The notes: a model not told the origin generated them from the sequence alone. A DNA stretch of 64,000 bases from Methanosarcinales archaeon Methan_01 (GCA_001602645.1 LUYE01000012.1:1-64000), one strand, 5' to 3'. Counted from the stretch's first letter, positions 26,455 to 35,061 are shown. Numbers and translations are program-made.

Positions 26455-26825
26455 CTGACGTTCAGCTGCCTTCCGCTCCGATCGCCGCAGACGATCTGGC
26501 GGGACCGGCCCTCAAAGTCGGTGTAGGTCACCTGGGAGGTGACGGGGTAGAGGCCCGGAGCCTCCCCCCTCACCAGATAGGCGACTTGCGTCGAGCCTCC
26601 CGGCGAGAGGTTCACCGACGGAAGACCCGAACTCTGAACCGAGAGCCCCGGGGGGATCGCCGGGAAGACGGAGACGTCCAAGGCGGACTCGCCGGTGTTG
26701 CCGAGCCAGAGCATAACAGAGATCTCTTCCCCTACACCCGCATGGTAGCGGTCGAGCTGCTGCTCTACGTGGATCCCCACCACCATGAGGGCCAGCAGGA
26801 CCGGAACCATAAGACAAGTCTTCAT
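26451..26825 (-). CDS. Small secreted beta-rich protein
   Basis: 124 residues from ATG 26825, which follows GGGGG by four bases. The first 20 residues are a signal peptide (MKTCLMVPVLLALMVVGIHV). The rest resembles one Ig-like/COG1361-type domain: HAGVGEEISVMLWLGNTGES, VFPAIPPGLSV, LSPGGSTQVAYLVRGEAPGL. It is a single-domain relative in style of the repeats in the large surface protein at 6656. Function unknown; presumably in the envelope. Confidence 0.65.
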   Translation of the reverse strand: MKTCLMVPVLLALMVVGIHVEQQLDRYHAGVGEEISVMLWLGNTGESALDVSVFPAIPPGLSVQSSGLPSVNLSPGGSTQVAYLVRGEAPGLYPVTSQVTYTDFEGRSRQIVCGDRSGRQLNVS

Positions 26826-26930
26826 CAAACCCCCGTTTTTGATACGTCGAGATTTAAAGGTAGCTTTCATATAAGAGCTACGTGACCCCTCCGCGCCCCC
26901 TTTCCATCCCCATCAAGGGGCTCAAAGGGA

Positions 26931-26945
26931 CAAAAAAATACTTAT
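26931..26945 (+). promoter_or_regulatory. AT-rich promoter before the membrane-anchored protein gene
   Basis: CAAAAAAATACTTAT lies about 25-40 bases before the ATG at 26971. This favours that start over an ATG at 26947, which would lie upstream of the predicted transcription start. Confidence 0.4.
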
Positions 26946-26970
26946 CATGGTGGAGCCAGGTGTACCTGCG

Positions 26971-28482
26971 ATGGACGTTTCGTACTCGGTCTGGCGCGAT
27001 ACGGCAGCGGAGAGGCTGGAGCTGGAGGGCGATAGTTTCTCCTTCCTCTTCGACCGGCGGTATTCCAACCGCCTCAACAGGATGAGCCGCGTATTCTTCG
27101 AGGCTTACGCGAAGGCCACCCTGGAGGTCTCGGTCGAGGAGGACCGGTTCCCGAGCCTCAGCGAGATCGAGTCGAGGATGGAGAGCGGCGCCATCTACGC
27201 TTACAAGGATCGGCTGATGAGGTCCACCGGCTTCTTCGAGGAGGTGAAGATCTCAGGGATATCCTATCTGATCCCCAGGGCGAGGCGTTTCGTCGACAAG
27301 AGCGGGACCTATACAGACCTGATCCTCAACCTGGAGAGGGGGGAGGTGATCCTCCCCCGGAGGGAGAAGCCCTCCGCTGCCGTCCCACGGCCGGGAGAGG
27401 AGACCACCGAGGCGTTGGCAGAGGATGCCGATCCCTTCGGGGAGGAGACCTCCCCAGATGAGGAGCCGATCGCCCCGGTGGGAGCGGAGGAGGTCCGGGC
27501 CGAGGAGGCGGACGCAGGGGGAAAGGAGGAGCCCCGTCCTTTGGAGGAGCCCGCCCCGAATGAGAAACTTCCGGAGGATGTGCCGAGGGGGTTTGAGGCC
27601 CCGACGAGGGAAGAGACTCCGGCGGGGGCTCCCGCAGAGATCGAGGCCGGCGAGGCTCCGCCCGATAAGTCGGGGGAGATCGTCGAATCCCAAAGGGGGG
27701 GCGAGGCGAAAGAGCCGTCGGTGAAGGAGGGTTCCTTCGAAGAGACGGCCTTTGTTGATGCGACCGTCCCGATAGAGGCCGCGGCCCCCAAGGTGGCTGC
27801 GAGGCCCCCCGCCGCGAAGAGGCCGTCGCCCCCGCATGCTCCTGAGCCGAAGGGGGGGAAGGGCCTTCCGGGCTGGGGGAGGGGCCATAAGGGCCCGATC
27901 CTGGCCCTGGCTGGAGGAGCCCTGGTCATCTTGATGGCGGCGTTATTGCTCTTCTGGCCCTCCGGCCCGGATATCCCAGCCCAGCCGTCGGAGTTCGTCA
28001 GCTATTCCGCTTACCTAACCAACTCCTCCGGGAGCACGTACCTCAACTTGGACGTAACAAACCCCAAGGGGCTGGAGAGCAGGGTCGAGCTGGTCCTCCC
28101 GCCGGACGTGGACAGGAGCATCAGCGCCACAGGCGGGATCGTCACCATATCCTACACCAACACCACCGTCATCCAGCTCGCCTCTCGGAACAACGCCAGC
28201 GTCTCGGTCGCCCTCAACGACGAGTACATCCTCGTCCCCGTCACCTTCAACGTGGCGGTCCCGATGGATTACGATTCCAGCGTCATCGTATACGACAAGG
28301 ACTACCAGGTCAGCCGGACCAACAGCACCATCAGCCTCCTCTGCAACTGCACCGAGGAACGTCTGGAGTTCGATCAGATCTACAATGCGAAGAAAGTTAT
28401 TGGCGGTCCCGGTCCCCAGGCGGGAGGCCCAGCGAACGCTACAGATGGCCCTCCAACTGGGACTCCTGGACCGCAGCCGTAA
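26971..28482 (+). CDS. Single-pass membrane protein with cytoplasmic domain and Pro/Glu-rich linker
   Basis: 503 residues from ATG 26971. Residues about 1-135 form a soluble, mixed alpha/beta domain (WRDTAAERLELEGDSFSFLFDR, IESRMESGAIYAYKDRLM). Residues about 140-310 are a low-complexity Pro/Glu/Ala linker. One membrane segment (ILALAGGALVILMAALLLFW) lies at about 315-335, followed by an Ig-like exported domain of about 150 residues with several N-x-T/S sites and a C(N)C pair. The topology predicts N-terminus inside, C-terminus outside. This looks like a sensor or an envelope anchor, but I recognise no family. The end overlaps the Taw2 gene by 98 bases. Confidence 0.65.
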   Translation: MDVSYSVWRDTAAERLELEGDSFSFLFDRRYSNRLNRMSRVFFEAYAKATLEVSVEEDRFPSLSEIESRMESGAIYAYKDRLMRSTGFFEEVKISGISYLIPRARRFVDKSGTYTDLILNLERGEVILPRREKPSAAVPRPGEETTEALAEDADPFGEETSPDEEPIAPVGAEEVRAEEADAGGKEEPRPLEEPAPNEKLPEDVPRGFEAPTREETPAGAPAEIEAGEAPPDKSGEIVESQRGGEAKEPSVKEGSFEETAFVDATVPIEAAAPKVAARPPAAKRPSPPHAPEPKGGKGLPGWGRGHKGPILALAGGALVILMAALLLFWPSGPDIPAQPSEFVSYSAYLTNSSGSTYLNLDVTNPKGLESRVELVLPPDVDRSISATGGIVTISYTNTTVIQLASRNNASVSVALNDEYILVPVTFNVAVPMDYDSSVIVYDKDYQVSRTNSTISLLCNCTEERLEFDQIYNAKKVIGGPGPQAGGPANATDGPPTGTPGPQP

Positions 28483-29398
28483 GACCATCTCAAAGGAAGG
28501 CTACGTCGAGGTGCCGGTGACGGGGCCCCTCCCGGGGCTGGAGGCGCGCCTCCAGGAGGCCCCCGACTTCTATGACAAAAACCCGGAGCTCGCCGACCTT
28601 CTCGCCGATTCTATATCCCGGGTGGAGAGGGTGCTCCTCCCCAAAGGCTGGTCGATCCTGGGGAAGGTGATCATCGTCAAGGTCGACCCAGAGATCGAGG
28701 ACCTGGTGGGAAGGATCGGCGAGGCGCTCCTCGATATGTACCCAAGATGCAGCACCGTCCTCCTGGACCGGGGGATCGAGGGGAAGCTCCGGGAGCCGGA
28801 CCGAAAGGTGATCGCAGGCTCCGCCGAGACGGAGACGGTCCACCGGGAGGACGGCGTCGTCTTCAAGCTCGACCCCAGGAGGGTGATGTTCTCGCCCGGA
28901 AACCTCCGGGAGAGGATGAGGATGGGCAGCCTCGGCGGAGGGGAGACCGTCGTCGACATGTTCGCCGGGATCGGTTACTTCACCCTCCCCATGGCCGTCC
29001 ACTCCCGGCCCAATAGGATCGTCGCCATCGAGATCAACCCCATCGCCTACGGGTACCTGGTGGAGAACGTGAGGCTGAACCATGTAGAAGATATTGTCCA
29101 GCCTATTCTCGGCGACTGCGCCGTTGCGACCCCAAAAGGCATAGCTGACCGGGCCTTGATGGGGTACGTGGGAACCACAGACCAGTACCTGGACGCCGGC
29201 ATCGCCGCTCTCCGGCCCGGAGGGGTCCTCCACTACCACCAGACCGTCCCCGAGAAGCTCTACCCACGAAGGCTCGAAGAGGACCTGGCCGAGGCGGGGG
29301 AGAGGGCGGGTCGATCGGTGAAGATCGAGAGGTGCGCTCGGGTGAAGAAGTACTCGCCGGGGATCCTCCACGCCGTCGTCGACGCGCGGGTCGAATGA
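28385..29398 (+). CDS. taw2: tRNA 4-demethylwyosine aminocarboxypropyltransferase Taw2
   Basis: 337 residues. Uses S-adenosylmethionine to add an aminocarboxypropyl group during wyosine formation at G37 of tRNA-Phe. Relatives are Trm5 methyltransferases. Signs: FSPGN at 169-173 followed by RER, DMFAGIGYF at 191-199 and EINP at 216-219. The FSPGN and FAGIGYF forms point to Taw2 rather than Trm5, which has a DPP-type catalytic loop. The N-terminal LLAVPVPRREAQ matches family starts, supporting ATG 28385 and the 98-base overlap with the upstream gene; ATG 28445 is the next candidate. Trm5 activity cannot be fully excluded. Confidence 0.85.
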   Translation: MRRKLLAVPVPRREAQRTLQMALQLGLLDRSRKTISKEGYVEVPVTGPLPGLEARLQEAPDFYDKNPELADLLADSISRVERVLLPKGWSILGKVIIVKVDPEIEDLVGRIGEALLDMYPRCSTVLLDRGIEGKLREPDRKVIAGSAETETVHREDGVVFKLDPRRVMFSPGNLRERMRMGSLGGGETVVDMFAGIGYFTLPMAVHSRPNRIVAIEINPIAYGYLVENVRLNHVEDIVQPILGDCAVATPKGIADRALMGYVGTTDQYLDAGIAALRPGGVLHYHQTVPEKLYPRRLEEDLAEAGERAGRSVKIERCARVKKYSPGILHAVVDARVE

Positions 29399-29439
29399 TT
29401 ATTATCCTTTGAGGCCGATAATTGATATCGGTGATATGA

Positions 29440-30081
29440 TTGAAGATATCCTGGCTAGGCCACTCCTGCTTCAGGATCGAGGACGGCTCGGGGAGGGTCG
29501 TCGTCACCGACCCCTTCGACGAGGCCGTCGGCTACCCCCTCCCAAAGACGAAGGCGGACGTCGTCACCATCAGCCACGACCACCACGACCACAACAACGT
29601 GAGGACACTGAAGGGCAACCCCGCCGTCGTCAGAGGTCCCGGAAAAAAGGCCGCCGCGGGGATCGAGTTTCGCGGAATCGCATCCTACCACGACGACCAG
29701 GGCGGAAAGCGAAGGGGCAAGAACACCATCTTCTCCTTCGAGATGGACGGGATCCGGGTCTGCCACTTAGGCGACCTGGGCCACCTCCTCAGCGAAGAAG
29801 ACGCCGCCGCCCTCGGCGAGGTGGACGTTCTGATGATACCCGTCGGCGGGGTCTACACCCTCGACGCCGGGGGCGCCAAGAAGGTCGTCGGCCAGATAAG
29901 GCCGAAGGTCGTCATCCCGATGCACTTCATGACCCCAGCCCTCACCTTCAAGGTCGAATCCGCCGACCGGTTCCTCTCGGGCCAGAGGGTCGAGAGGCCG
30001 GGACATACCTTGGAGGTATCGAAGGAGACCCTGCCGAAAGGTGGCGAGGGGCCCCTGATCGTCCTTCTCGACTACAAATGA
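29440..30081 (+). CDS. MBL-fold metal-dependent hydrolase
   Basis: 213 residues. Metallo-beta-lactamase fold of the UlaG/UPF0173 type: ISWLGHSCFRIED at the start, VVTISHDHHDHNNV (the HxHxDH zinc motif, about residues 46-51), RVCHLGDLGHLLSEED, and VVIPMHFMTP near the C-terminus. The start is TTG at 29440 with GGTGAT four bases upstream. Substrate unknown. Its last 36 bases recur beyond the following proC-like gene, see the repeats at 30046 and 31030. Confidence 0.88.
   Translation: MKISWLGHSCFRIEDGSGRVVVTDPFDEAVGYPLPKTKADVVTISHDHHDHNNVRTLKGNPAVVRGPGKKAAAGIEFRGIASYHDDQGGKRRGKNTIFSFEMDGIRVCHLGDLGHLLSEEDAAALGEVDVLMIPVGGVYTLDAGGAKKVVGQIRPKVVIPMHFMTPALTFKVESADRFLSGQRVERPGHTLEVSKETLPKGGEGPLIVLLDYK
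30046..30081 (+). repeat. Direct repeat, copy 1 (3' end of the MBL hydrolase gene)
   Basis: 36 bases covering the last codons and stop of the hydrolase gene (coding EGPLIVLLDYK). It matches 31030-31065 at 33 of 36 positions by direct comparison. Confidence 0.85.
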
Positions 30082-30170
30082 CAGAAGGGAGAGGACTGTG
30101 GGAAGAAGGCAGCGACCTCTTTCGCTCTGCAGGCTCAGGGGAACGAGGATTGATGACTGGAGGGATTTGT

Positions 30171-30986
30171 ATGGCGAGGATAGGCGTCATAGGTACTGGG
30201 AGCATGGGTGGCATGCTGATACGCAAATTTGTTGAGACAGGAGCGTTTCCGGCGGGCGATATCGTCGCTAGTAACCGGTCTCCCGAAAAGGTCAGGGCGG
30301 TAGCTGTGGCTACAGGGATTGGGATTGCAGCGAGTAACCTAGCTCTGGTGGCCGCTTCGGACGTGATTTTCATCTGCGTTAAGCCGCTCGAAGTCAAGCC
30401 CTTGTTGAAAGAGCTCAGGGGCGCATTGGCGGCCGATAAGCTGCTGGTCTCTATAGCGGCCGATGTCGCGATCCACGAAATATCCGCCCTGTGCGACGCG
30501 AGGGTGGCCAGGGTAATCCCGAGCGTCACATCCGAATGCTCGAAAGGGGTGTCGCTCGTCACCTTTGGCGATAACTCAACAGAGATGGATAGACGCCTGC
30601 TCCTGTCAGCATTGGGCCGCATATGTCGGCCGGTCGAGACTGAGGAGGAAAATTTAGAGATGCTGGCCGATCTTACGAGCTGTGCGCCAGCGTTCATCTC
30701 ATCTATAATGCATGAGTTCGCACTTTCTGCCACAAGACGAGAGAACATATCGCCCGAGTTCGCAGAGCTTCTCGTAATGGAGACGCTTGTGGGGACCGCT
30801 GAGTTGTTGAAAACCGTCAACAGCTTTGAGGAGGTCGTCACGAGGGTCGCCACAAAGGGCGGCATTACCGAGGAAGGCGTGAAGGTGATCAGGAAAGTGG
30901 TGCCGTCCATGTATGATGAGCTTCTGGAGGTCACGCTGGCAAAACATAGTTTGGTTAAAGAGAGGATCAGGAACCAGGCGTCGTGA
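30171..30986 (+). CDS. Pyrroline-5-carboxylate reductase family protein (ProC-like)
   Basis: 271 residues from ATG 30171 after GGAGGG. The N-terminus ARIGVIGTGSMGGMLIRKF is a Rossmann NAD(P)-binding fold, followed by VIFICVKPLEVKPLL, VSIAADVAIHEI and RVIPSVTSECSKGV, then ADLTSCAPAFISSIMHEFA in the helical dimerisation domain. It could make proline from pyrroline-5-carboxylate; the ComER-like branch is also possible because the usual GSGPAY motif is replaced by SCAPAF. G+C content is visibly lower than in the surrounding genes, and direct repeats flank the gene, which suggests insertion. The open frame upstream of the ATG is a shadow. Confidence 0.8.
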   Translation: MARIGVIGTGSMGGMLIRKFVETGAFPAGDIVASNRSPEKVRAVAVATGIGIAASNLALVAASDVIFICVKPLEVKPLLKELRGALAADKLLVSIAADVAIHEISALCDARVARVIPSVTSECSKGVSLVTFGDNSTEMDRRLLLSALGRICRPVETEEENLEMLADLTSCAPAFISSIMHEFALSATRRENISPEFAELLVMETLVGTAELLKTVNSFEEVVTRVATKGGITEEGVKVIRKVVPSMYDELLEVTLAKHSLVKERIRNQAS

Positions 30987-31029
30987 CTATCATGGTCAAC
31001 GGCCTCAGCTATGACTGGTCGGCTAGGGG

Positions 31030-31065
31030 GAGGGGCCGGTGATCGTCCTTCTCGACTACGAATGA
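31030..31065 (+). repeat. Direct repeat, copy 2 (remnant of MBL hydrolase 3' end)
   Basis: Encodes EGPVIVLLDYE and a stop, but the frame is closed by a TAG immediately upstream, so it is only a fragment. Three mismatches to 30046-30081. Confidence 0.85.
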
Positions 31066-31092
31066 GCCCCGGCCGGGGGCGTCGGATCGACA

Positions 31093-31102
31093 GATTAATA
31101 CA
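31093..31102 (+). promoter_or_regulatory. TATA-like box of tRNA-Gln
   Basis: ATTAATACAT is about 25-30 bases before the tRNA 5' end. Confidence 0.4.
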
Positions 31103-31126
31103 TGAAAAGCGAAACTTGCGGTCTGA

Positions 31127-31199
31127 AGCCCGGTGATGTAGCGGTCAATCATACGAGGCTCTGGACCTCGTCACCAAGGTTCGAATCCTTGCCGGGCTA
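31127..31199 (+). tRNA. tRNA-Gln (anticodon CTG)
   Basis: 73 bases. Acceptor AGCCCGG pairs with CCGGGCT, discriminator A; D-arm with GTGATGTAGCGG; anticodon stem CGAGG/CCTCG around the loop CTCTGGA (anticodon CTG); T-arm AAGG-TTCGAAT-CCTT. CCA is not encoded. AT-rich DNA begins immediately after it, so it may be an integration site. Confidence 0.93.
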
Positions 31200-31283
31200 T
31201 GATATACATTTATTGGATTATATTTTAAAGAAATTTTCGCTTACTTAAATCCAAGTTCCGATGGACATTGTTTGGATTACCTG

Positions 31284-32900
31284 CTAATAAAGGAGTTTCC
31301 CTAAGTTTAATGCTCGCCTGAATCCATAGTGTATTACATAGCGTCTATGTGTCTTTACCTTGGGCGAAATATTTGAGAAATTTCTCTCTCGAAAACACCA
31401 TCTCATGAAATTGTCCTCGTCAAAGGTCTTTTCAGTGTAGCATAAGATGTTGAGATCATAGAGAAATTGTAAAAACTCATCTGCTGTCTCGCAAAAAACC
31501 GGTTTTGTTTTCTTATTTTCTATAATAAATTGTATGAACTTATAATAGGCATCGCAATACTTCTCGTATGTGAAGGTGTATGAACCATCGAGATATTCAA
31601 AGAATTTGAGAAATAATTCATAATCTGCGTTACTATAATAAAATAATATCTGCTCCTTAACCTCACCCAATAAATATATAGATAGTTTTCGTATAAAATC
31701 GTGGCCGTTAAAATCACCCTCTATGAATGCATGCCTTGTATAATTTTGCTCTTTAAAATTCTCTTGCAGAATTGTGAGCATTGTTATGATGTCTCTGGGA
31801 CGATATAATGAGAATCTTAGAAATTGAATAAATGAAGTTGGGGTGGTTAGATTAGGCAACTTCTCCTTTTTTACGCTGGCTGGATCGTACGGAAAATAAT
31901 AGTCCCAAGCTTCGCCTAATTTTAGCTCAGTCTGCTGCTGGCAACTAAGAAGCCGGTCAGCCATCATAAATATTGGTGACTGCCTGTGTGAGCGATATGT
32001 AGTCCGCCAATCAAGTAATATTGAGTTATCTCTAACTTTATTATTTATATTTTGTAATCCTATTGAGTTAAAAATATCTGGCCTTATTAATAATACAATT
32101 CGAAGCCTTCCTTTCGAGTCCTTTATCGAGGAGAAGAAGTCATTGTTTATACTCCATATAGCATTTGATAGCCCCTTTACACATTCTAAGAATTCTACGT
32201 ACGACATGCTTGAAGGTCTGATATCGATACCATCTATAAACAAAATGTGATTATGAGATAGTTTTAACGACCGTAAAGCTTCCTCAAATTTTTTTTGTAT
32301 ATATAATAAGTTTATCTGAAAACGCTGTCCATTAAAGGCCATCTGATGCGATTGTTCGGATCCTACTTTAAGAGTGTGTTTATATATTAGTTCTGCTGCA
32401 AGCTTAGAATCCTCTACAAAATTAAGGGCACAAATAATTTCTGGAGAAAATGCATTAGAGTAATATTCATCAATAGCATCATTAATATCTCTAAATTTAG
32501 AGAAGTTAGAGAGAAATCCTTTGTTCTCTGTTTCCTTAATCTGTTCAGAAATCAATAAATATAAAATGACTTTCCATATATCGTTGTAGTCAGAAATTCC
32601 TAGGTGTTTTTCACGTTTTAACGCAAAAAATCTTTGATAATCCGTTTCTTGTACGTATCTGACGCTTGATATGTTATTTTTATATAAAACATTGTTCGAT
32701 AAATAAACCGCATAAGCTGTTTTTCCGGTCCCTTTTTCACCTAAAAGGAAGAATATATTACTTTCAAGCAGTTTATCTAATGTGTCATCACGGAGAAATA
32801 TATTATTGAAGAACTCTTTACGATCTTTCCTCCTATAATTTATTGCATCGCTGAAACCAAAGTTGAGTTGAAGAATCTCTAGCACTTTAATCAGCCTCAC
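31284..32900 (-). CDS. P-loop ATPase, Sll1717-like
   Basis: 538 residues. N-terminal LNFGFSDAINYRRKDRKEFF, then Walker A GEKGTGKT at 54-61 and Walker B HILFIDGID at about 216-224. The middle shows RIVLLIRPDIF, and a later YRPRDIITML matches my memory of the Sll1717 family of stand-alone P-loop ATPases. The C-terminal part is helical with no recognised domain. Such ATPases are often found in defence islands or near mobile DNA, but no substrate is known. GTG at 32900 fits a TATA-like box at 32924-32933, so the transcript is probably leaderless. Composition is AT-rich with AT-ending codons, unlike the host average. Confidence 0.65.
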   Translation of the reverse strand: MRLIKVLEILQLNFGFSDAINYRRKDRKEFFNNIFLRDDTLDKLLESNIFFLLGEKGTGKTAYAVYLSNNVLYKNNISSVRYVQETDYQRFFALKREKHLGISDYNDIWKVILYLLISEQIKETENKGFLSNFSKFRDINDAIDEYYSNAFSPEIICALNFVEDSKLAAELIYKHTLKVGSEQSHQMAFNGQRFQINLLYIQKKFEEALRSLKLSHNHILFIDGIDIRPSSMSYVEFLECVKGLSNAIWSINNDFFSSIKDSKGRLRIVLLIRPDIFNSIGLQNINNKVRDNSILLDWRTTYRSHRQSPIFMMADRLLSCQQQTELKLGEAWDYYFPYDPASVKKEKLPNLTTPTSFIQFLRFSLYRPRDIITMLTILQENFKEQNYTRHAFIEGDFNGHDFIRKLSIYLLGEVKEQILFYYSNADYELFLKFFEYLDGSYTFTYEKYCDAYYKFIQFIIENKKTKPVFCETADEFLQFLYDLNILCYTEKTFDEDNFMRWCFRERNFSNISPKVKTHRRYVIHYGFRRALNLGKLLY

Positions 32901-32923
32901 GTTGTAGTGTCATTGTAACTCCC

Positions 32924-32933
32924 TAATTTAAAG
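32924..32933 (-). promoter_or_regulatory. TATA box of the P-loop ATPase gene
   Basis: Minus-strand CTTTAAATTA lies about 25 bases before the GTG at 32900. Confidence 0.45.
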
Positions 32934-33425
32934 ATTATGATCATAACCGTAGTCCCAACTGTCAGGAAGTAGAAGCTGAACCGCCATGAAGACAGCTTTA
33001 AGGATGAAGGCCAACAGCCTTAAAGACAAGATCTTATATTTTTCCGTCCTGACGCGGCGGGATTACAACTGCCTGAATCCTGATATGATGGAGCTATGCC
33101 GACCAAAAAAGAACAGCACTAAAATAGGGCGATGATGGGATCGAGGGAATGTATAGGATCGAATAATGCCGTCGGCTCGCTTTTCCCATCACCCCTTGCC
33201 ATCGATCTTGATCTCCGATCTCGAACGTCTCCTTCCCCGACTTATCCCGCCGACTTATATGCCCAGACCCAGTCCTGCGGCAACGGATCTCGCCAGCACC
33301 TCATCTAGAATTCGATCGCCTCCGCCCCCCCCCTCGCCACCTGGACGCCCGCCGCATGCACCGCTCGACTCGATCCCCATAACAGAAAGAGAGATATCGA
33401 CGCAGTCGCTCACTTTGAGTAAGCG
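32934..33425. other. Intergenic stretch with one doubtful small ORF
   Basis: About 490 bases between the ATPase promoter and the antiporter gene. The only candidate is a 49-codon frame on the plus strand, 32986-33135 (begins MKTALRMKANSLKDKIL), without a clear ribosome-binding site or recognised homologue. The part after 33166 becomes GC-rich and contains only shadow-type frames. A short Asp/Arg/Asn-bearing piece in the ORF might be a transposase remnant, but this is not supported enough to call. Confidence 0.3.
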
Positions 33426-34901
33426 ATGATACCCTTCGAGTACCTTCTCCTGGGAGTGGCGGTGCTGCTCCTTCTGAGCGTCGTCTCCAGCAAGGCGTCC
33501 ACCCAGCTGGGGGTGCCGGCCCTCCTCCTCTTCCTGGTGATAGGGATGCTCGCCGGAGCCGACGGCCCCGGAGGCGTCGACTTCAACAACTCCTGGCTCG
33601 CCCAGTCCCTGGGGACGGTGGCCCTGATCTTCATCCTCTTCTCGGGAGGGCTGGACACCCGGTGGAGCGAGGTGAGGCCGGTCCTCTGGAAGGGCGTCCT
33701 CCTCTCCACGGTGGGGGTCCTCCTCACCACCATCATCGTGGGATATGCGGCTTACTGTGCCTTGGACTTCTCCCTCCTGGAGGGCCTCCTCCTCGCCGCC
33801 ATCGTCTCCTCGACGGACGCGGCAGCGGTCTTCTCCATTCTCCGGTCGAAACAGATCCACCTCAAAGGGGAGCTGAGGCCGCTTCTGGAGCTGGAGTCCG
33901 GGAGCAACGACCCCATGGCCATCTTCCTCACCATCAGCCTCATGGGCCTCATCACCGCTCCGACCGCCTCCCCTGCGGCGCTCCTCCCCATCTTCGCCCA
34001 GCAGATGGCGCTGGGGGCCGTCTGCGGCCACATGATGGGTAGAGCCATGGCCATCGCCGTCAACCGGATCCGGCTGGACTATCGGGGGCTCTACCCCATC
34101 CTGACCATATCCCTCGTCCTCTTCGCCTACGGACTGGCGGCAATCCTCGGAGGCAACGGCTTTCTCGCGGTTTACCTGGCCGGCCTGACCCTGGGAAACC
34201 GCTCCTTCATCCACAAGAGAAGCCTGATGCACGATCACGACAGCCTCGCCTGGATGATGCAGATCGTCATGTTCCTTACCCTGGGGCTCCTGGTTTATCC
34301 ATCCCAGCTCATCCCCGTGGCAGGGGCCGGCCTCTTCGTCTGCATCATATTGATATTCGTGGCCAGGCCCATCAGCGTTCTATTATGTCTTCTCCCCTTC
34401 CGGAAGATGCGCCTTCCGGAGAGGATCATGATATCCTGGGTGGGCCTCAAGGGATCGGTGCCGATCATCCTGGCCACCTTCCCCCTCACATACGGGATAG
34501 AGAAGGCAGATCTGATCTTCAACATCGTCTTCTTCGTCGTCCTCACCTCCGTCCTGGTTCAGGGGTCCTCCATCCCCTTTCTGGCTCGCCGACTGGAGGT
34601 GGATGAGCCCCCGAAACCATCCTCGGCGCTCTCGGAGATGGCGGCGGGAGGAATGATGCGGGAACCTATGGTGGAGCTGGAGGTGATGCCCGGCAGCGCC
34701 GCTGTAGGAAAGCAGATCGCCGACCTCAACCTCCCCGACGATACGTGGATAGCGATCTTGAGGAGGGACGGCCGCCCCCTCCGGCCAGGGGGGAGCACCG
34801 TCCTCCAGGCGGGAGACGGTCTATCTGTCCAGTCGAGCGGGCCATCCCTGGAACTGCTGCGGTTCCAGGTGGAGAAGAGGGCCGAAGAGGATCAGCCGTG
34901 A
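33426..34901 (+). CDS. Potassium/proton antiporter, CPA family with TrkA-C domain
   Basis: 491 residues. Residues 1-385 carry about 12 membrane segments; motifs of CPA1/NhaP2-type exchangers are visible: FSGGLDTRW (about 60-68), AAIVSSTDAAAVFSILR with the ion-binding Asp, ELESGSNDPMAIFLT (the ND pair) and SWVGLKGSVPIILA. Residues about 405-485 form a cytoplasmic TrkA-C regulatory domain (MVELEVMPGSAAVGKQIADLNLPDDTWIA ... GDGLSVQ). Likely exports K+ or Na+ in exchange for protons. Start is ATG 33426. The gene is monocistronic. Confidence 0.88.
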   Translation: MIPFEYLLLGVAVLLLLSVVSSKASTQLGVPALLLFLVIGMLAGADGPGGVDFNNSWLAQSLGTVALIFILFSGGLDTRWSEVRPVLWKGVLLSTVGVLLTTIIVGYAAYCALDFSLLEGLLLAAIVSSTDAAAVFSILRSKQIHLKGELRPLLELESGSNDPMAIFLTISLMGLITAPTASPAALLPIFAQQMALGAVCGHMMGRAMAIAVNRIRLDYRGLYPILTISLVLFAYGLAAILGGNGFLAVYLAGLTLGNRSFIHKRSLMHDHDSLAWMMQIVMFLTLGLLVYPSQLIPVAGAGLFVCIILIFVARPISVLLCLLPFRKMRLPERIMISWVGLKGSVPIILATFPLTYGIEKADLIFNIVFFVVLTSVLVQGSSIPFLARRLEVDEPPKPSSALSEMAAGGMMREPMVELEVMPGSAAVGKQIADLNLPDDTWIAILRRDGRPLRPGGSTVLQAGDGLSVQSSGPSLELLRFQVEKRAEEDQP

Positions 34902-35061
34902 AGAGGATGCTCCAGCCCGTCGAGCAGAAACGCCGTCTGACTGGCGAGGCGGCGGCGCATCCTCGGGCGATGCTCCCCCTCGAAGGCGGTGCTTTTTCTT
35001 TCCGCCTCCCCCCTTCGCCAGAGGGTGGCCCGCCGCCAATTCCAGACGCGCCAACTCCGGG

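Larger units (their letters stand above)
31200..33165. mobile_element. AT-rich island beside tRNA-Gln
   Basis: Inference from composition. From the tRNA 3' end to about 33165 the sequence is much richer in A+T than both sides, then GC-rich DNA resumes. The island holds one large P-loop ATPase gene and about 520 bases of sparse sequence. No integrase and no second copy of the tRNA end were seen, so it could be a degraded or passively acquired insert. Confidence 0.45.

Noticed and set aside
29409-30170. N-terminal extension of the proC-like gene
   Set aside because: Runs through the MBL hydrolase gene in another frame and is Arg/Pro-rich; a strong ribosome-binding site sits before ATG 30171.
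33166-33429. Small plus-strand frame before the antiporter gene
   Set aside because: Pro/Ser-rich, no start signals, overlaps the antiporter start; looks like chance.
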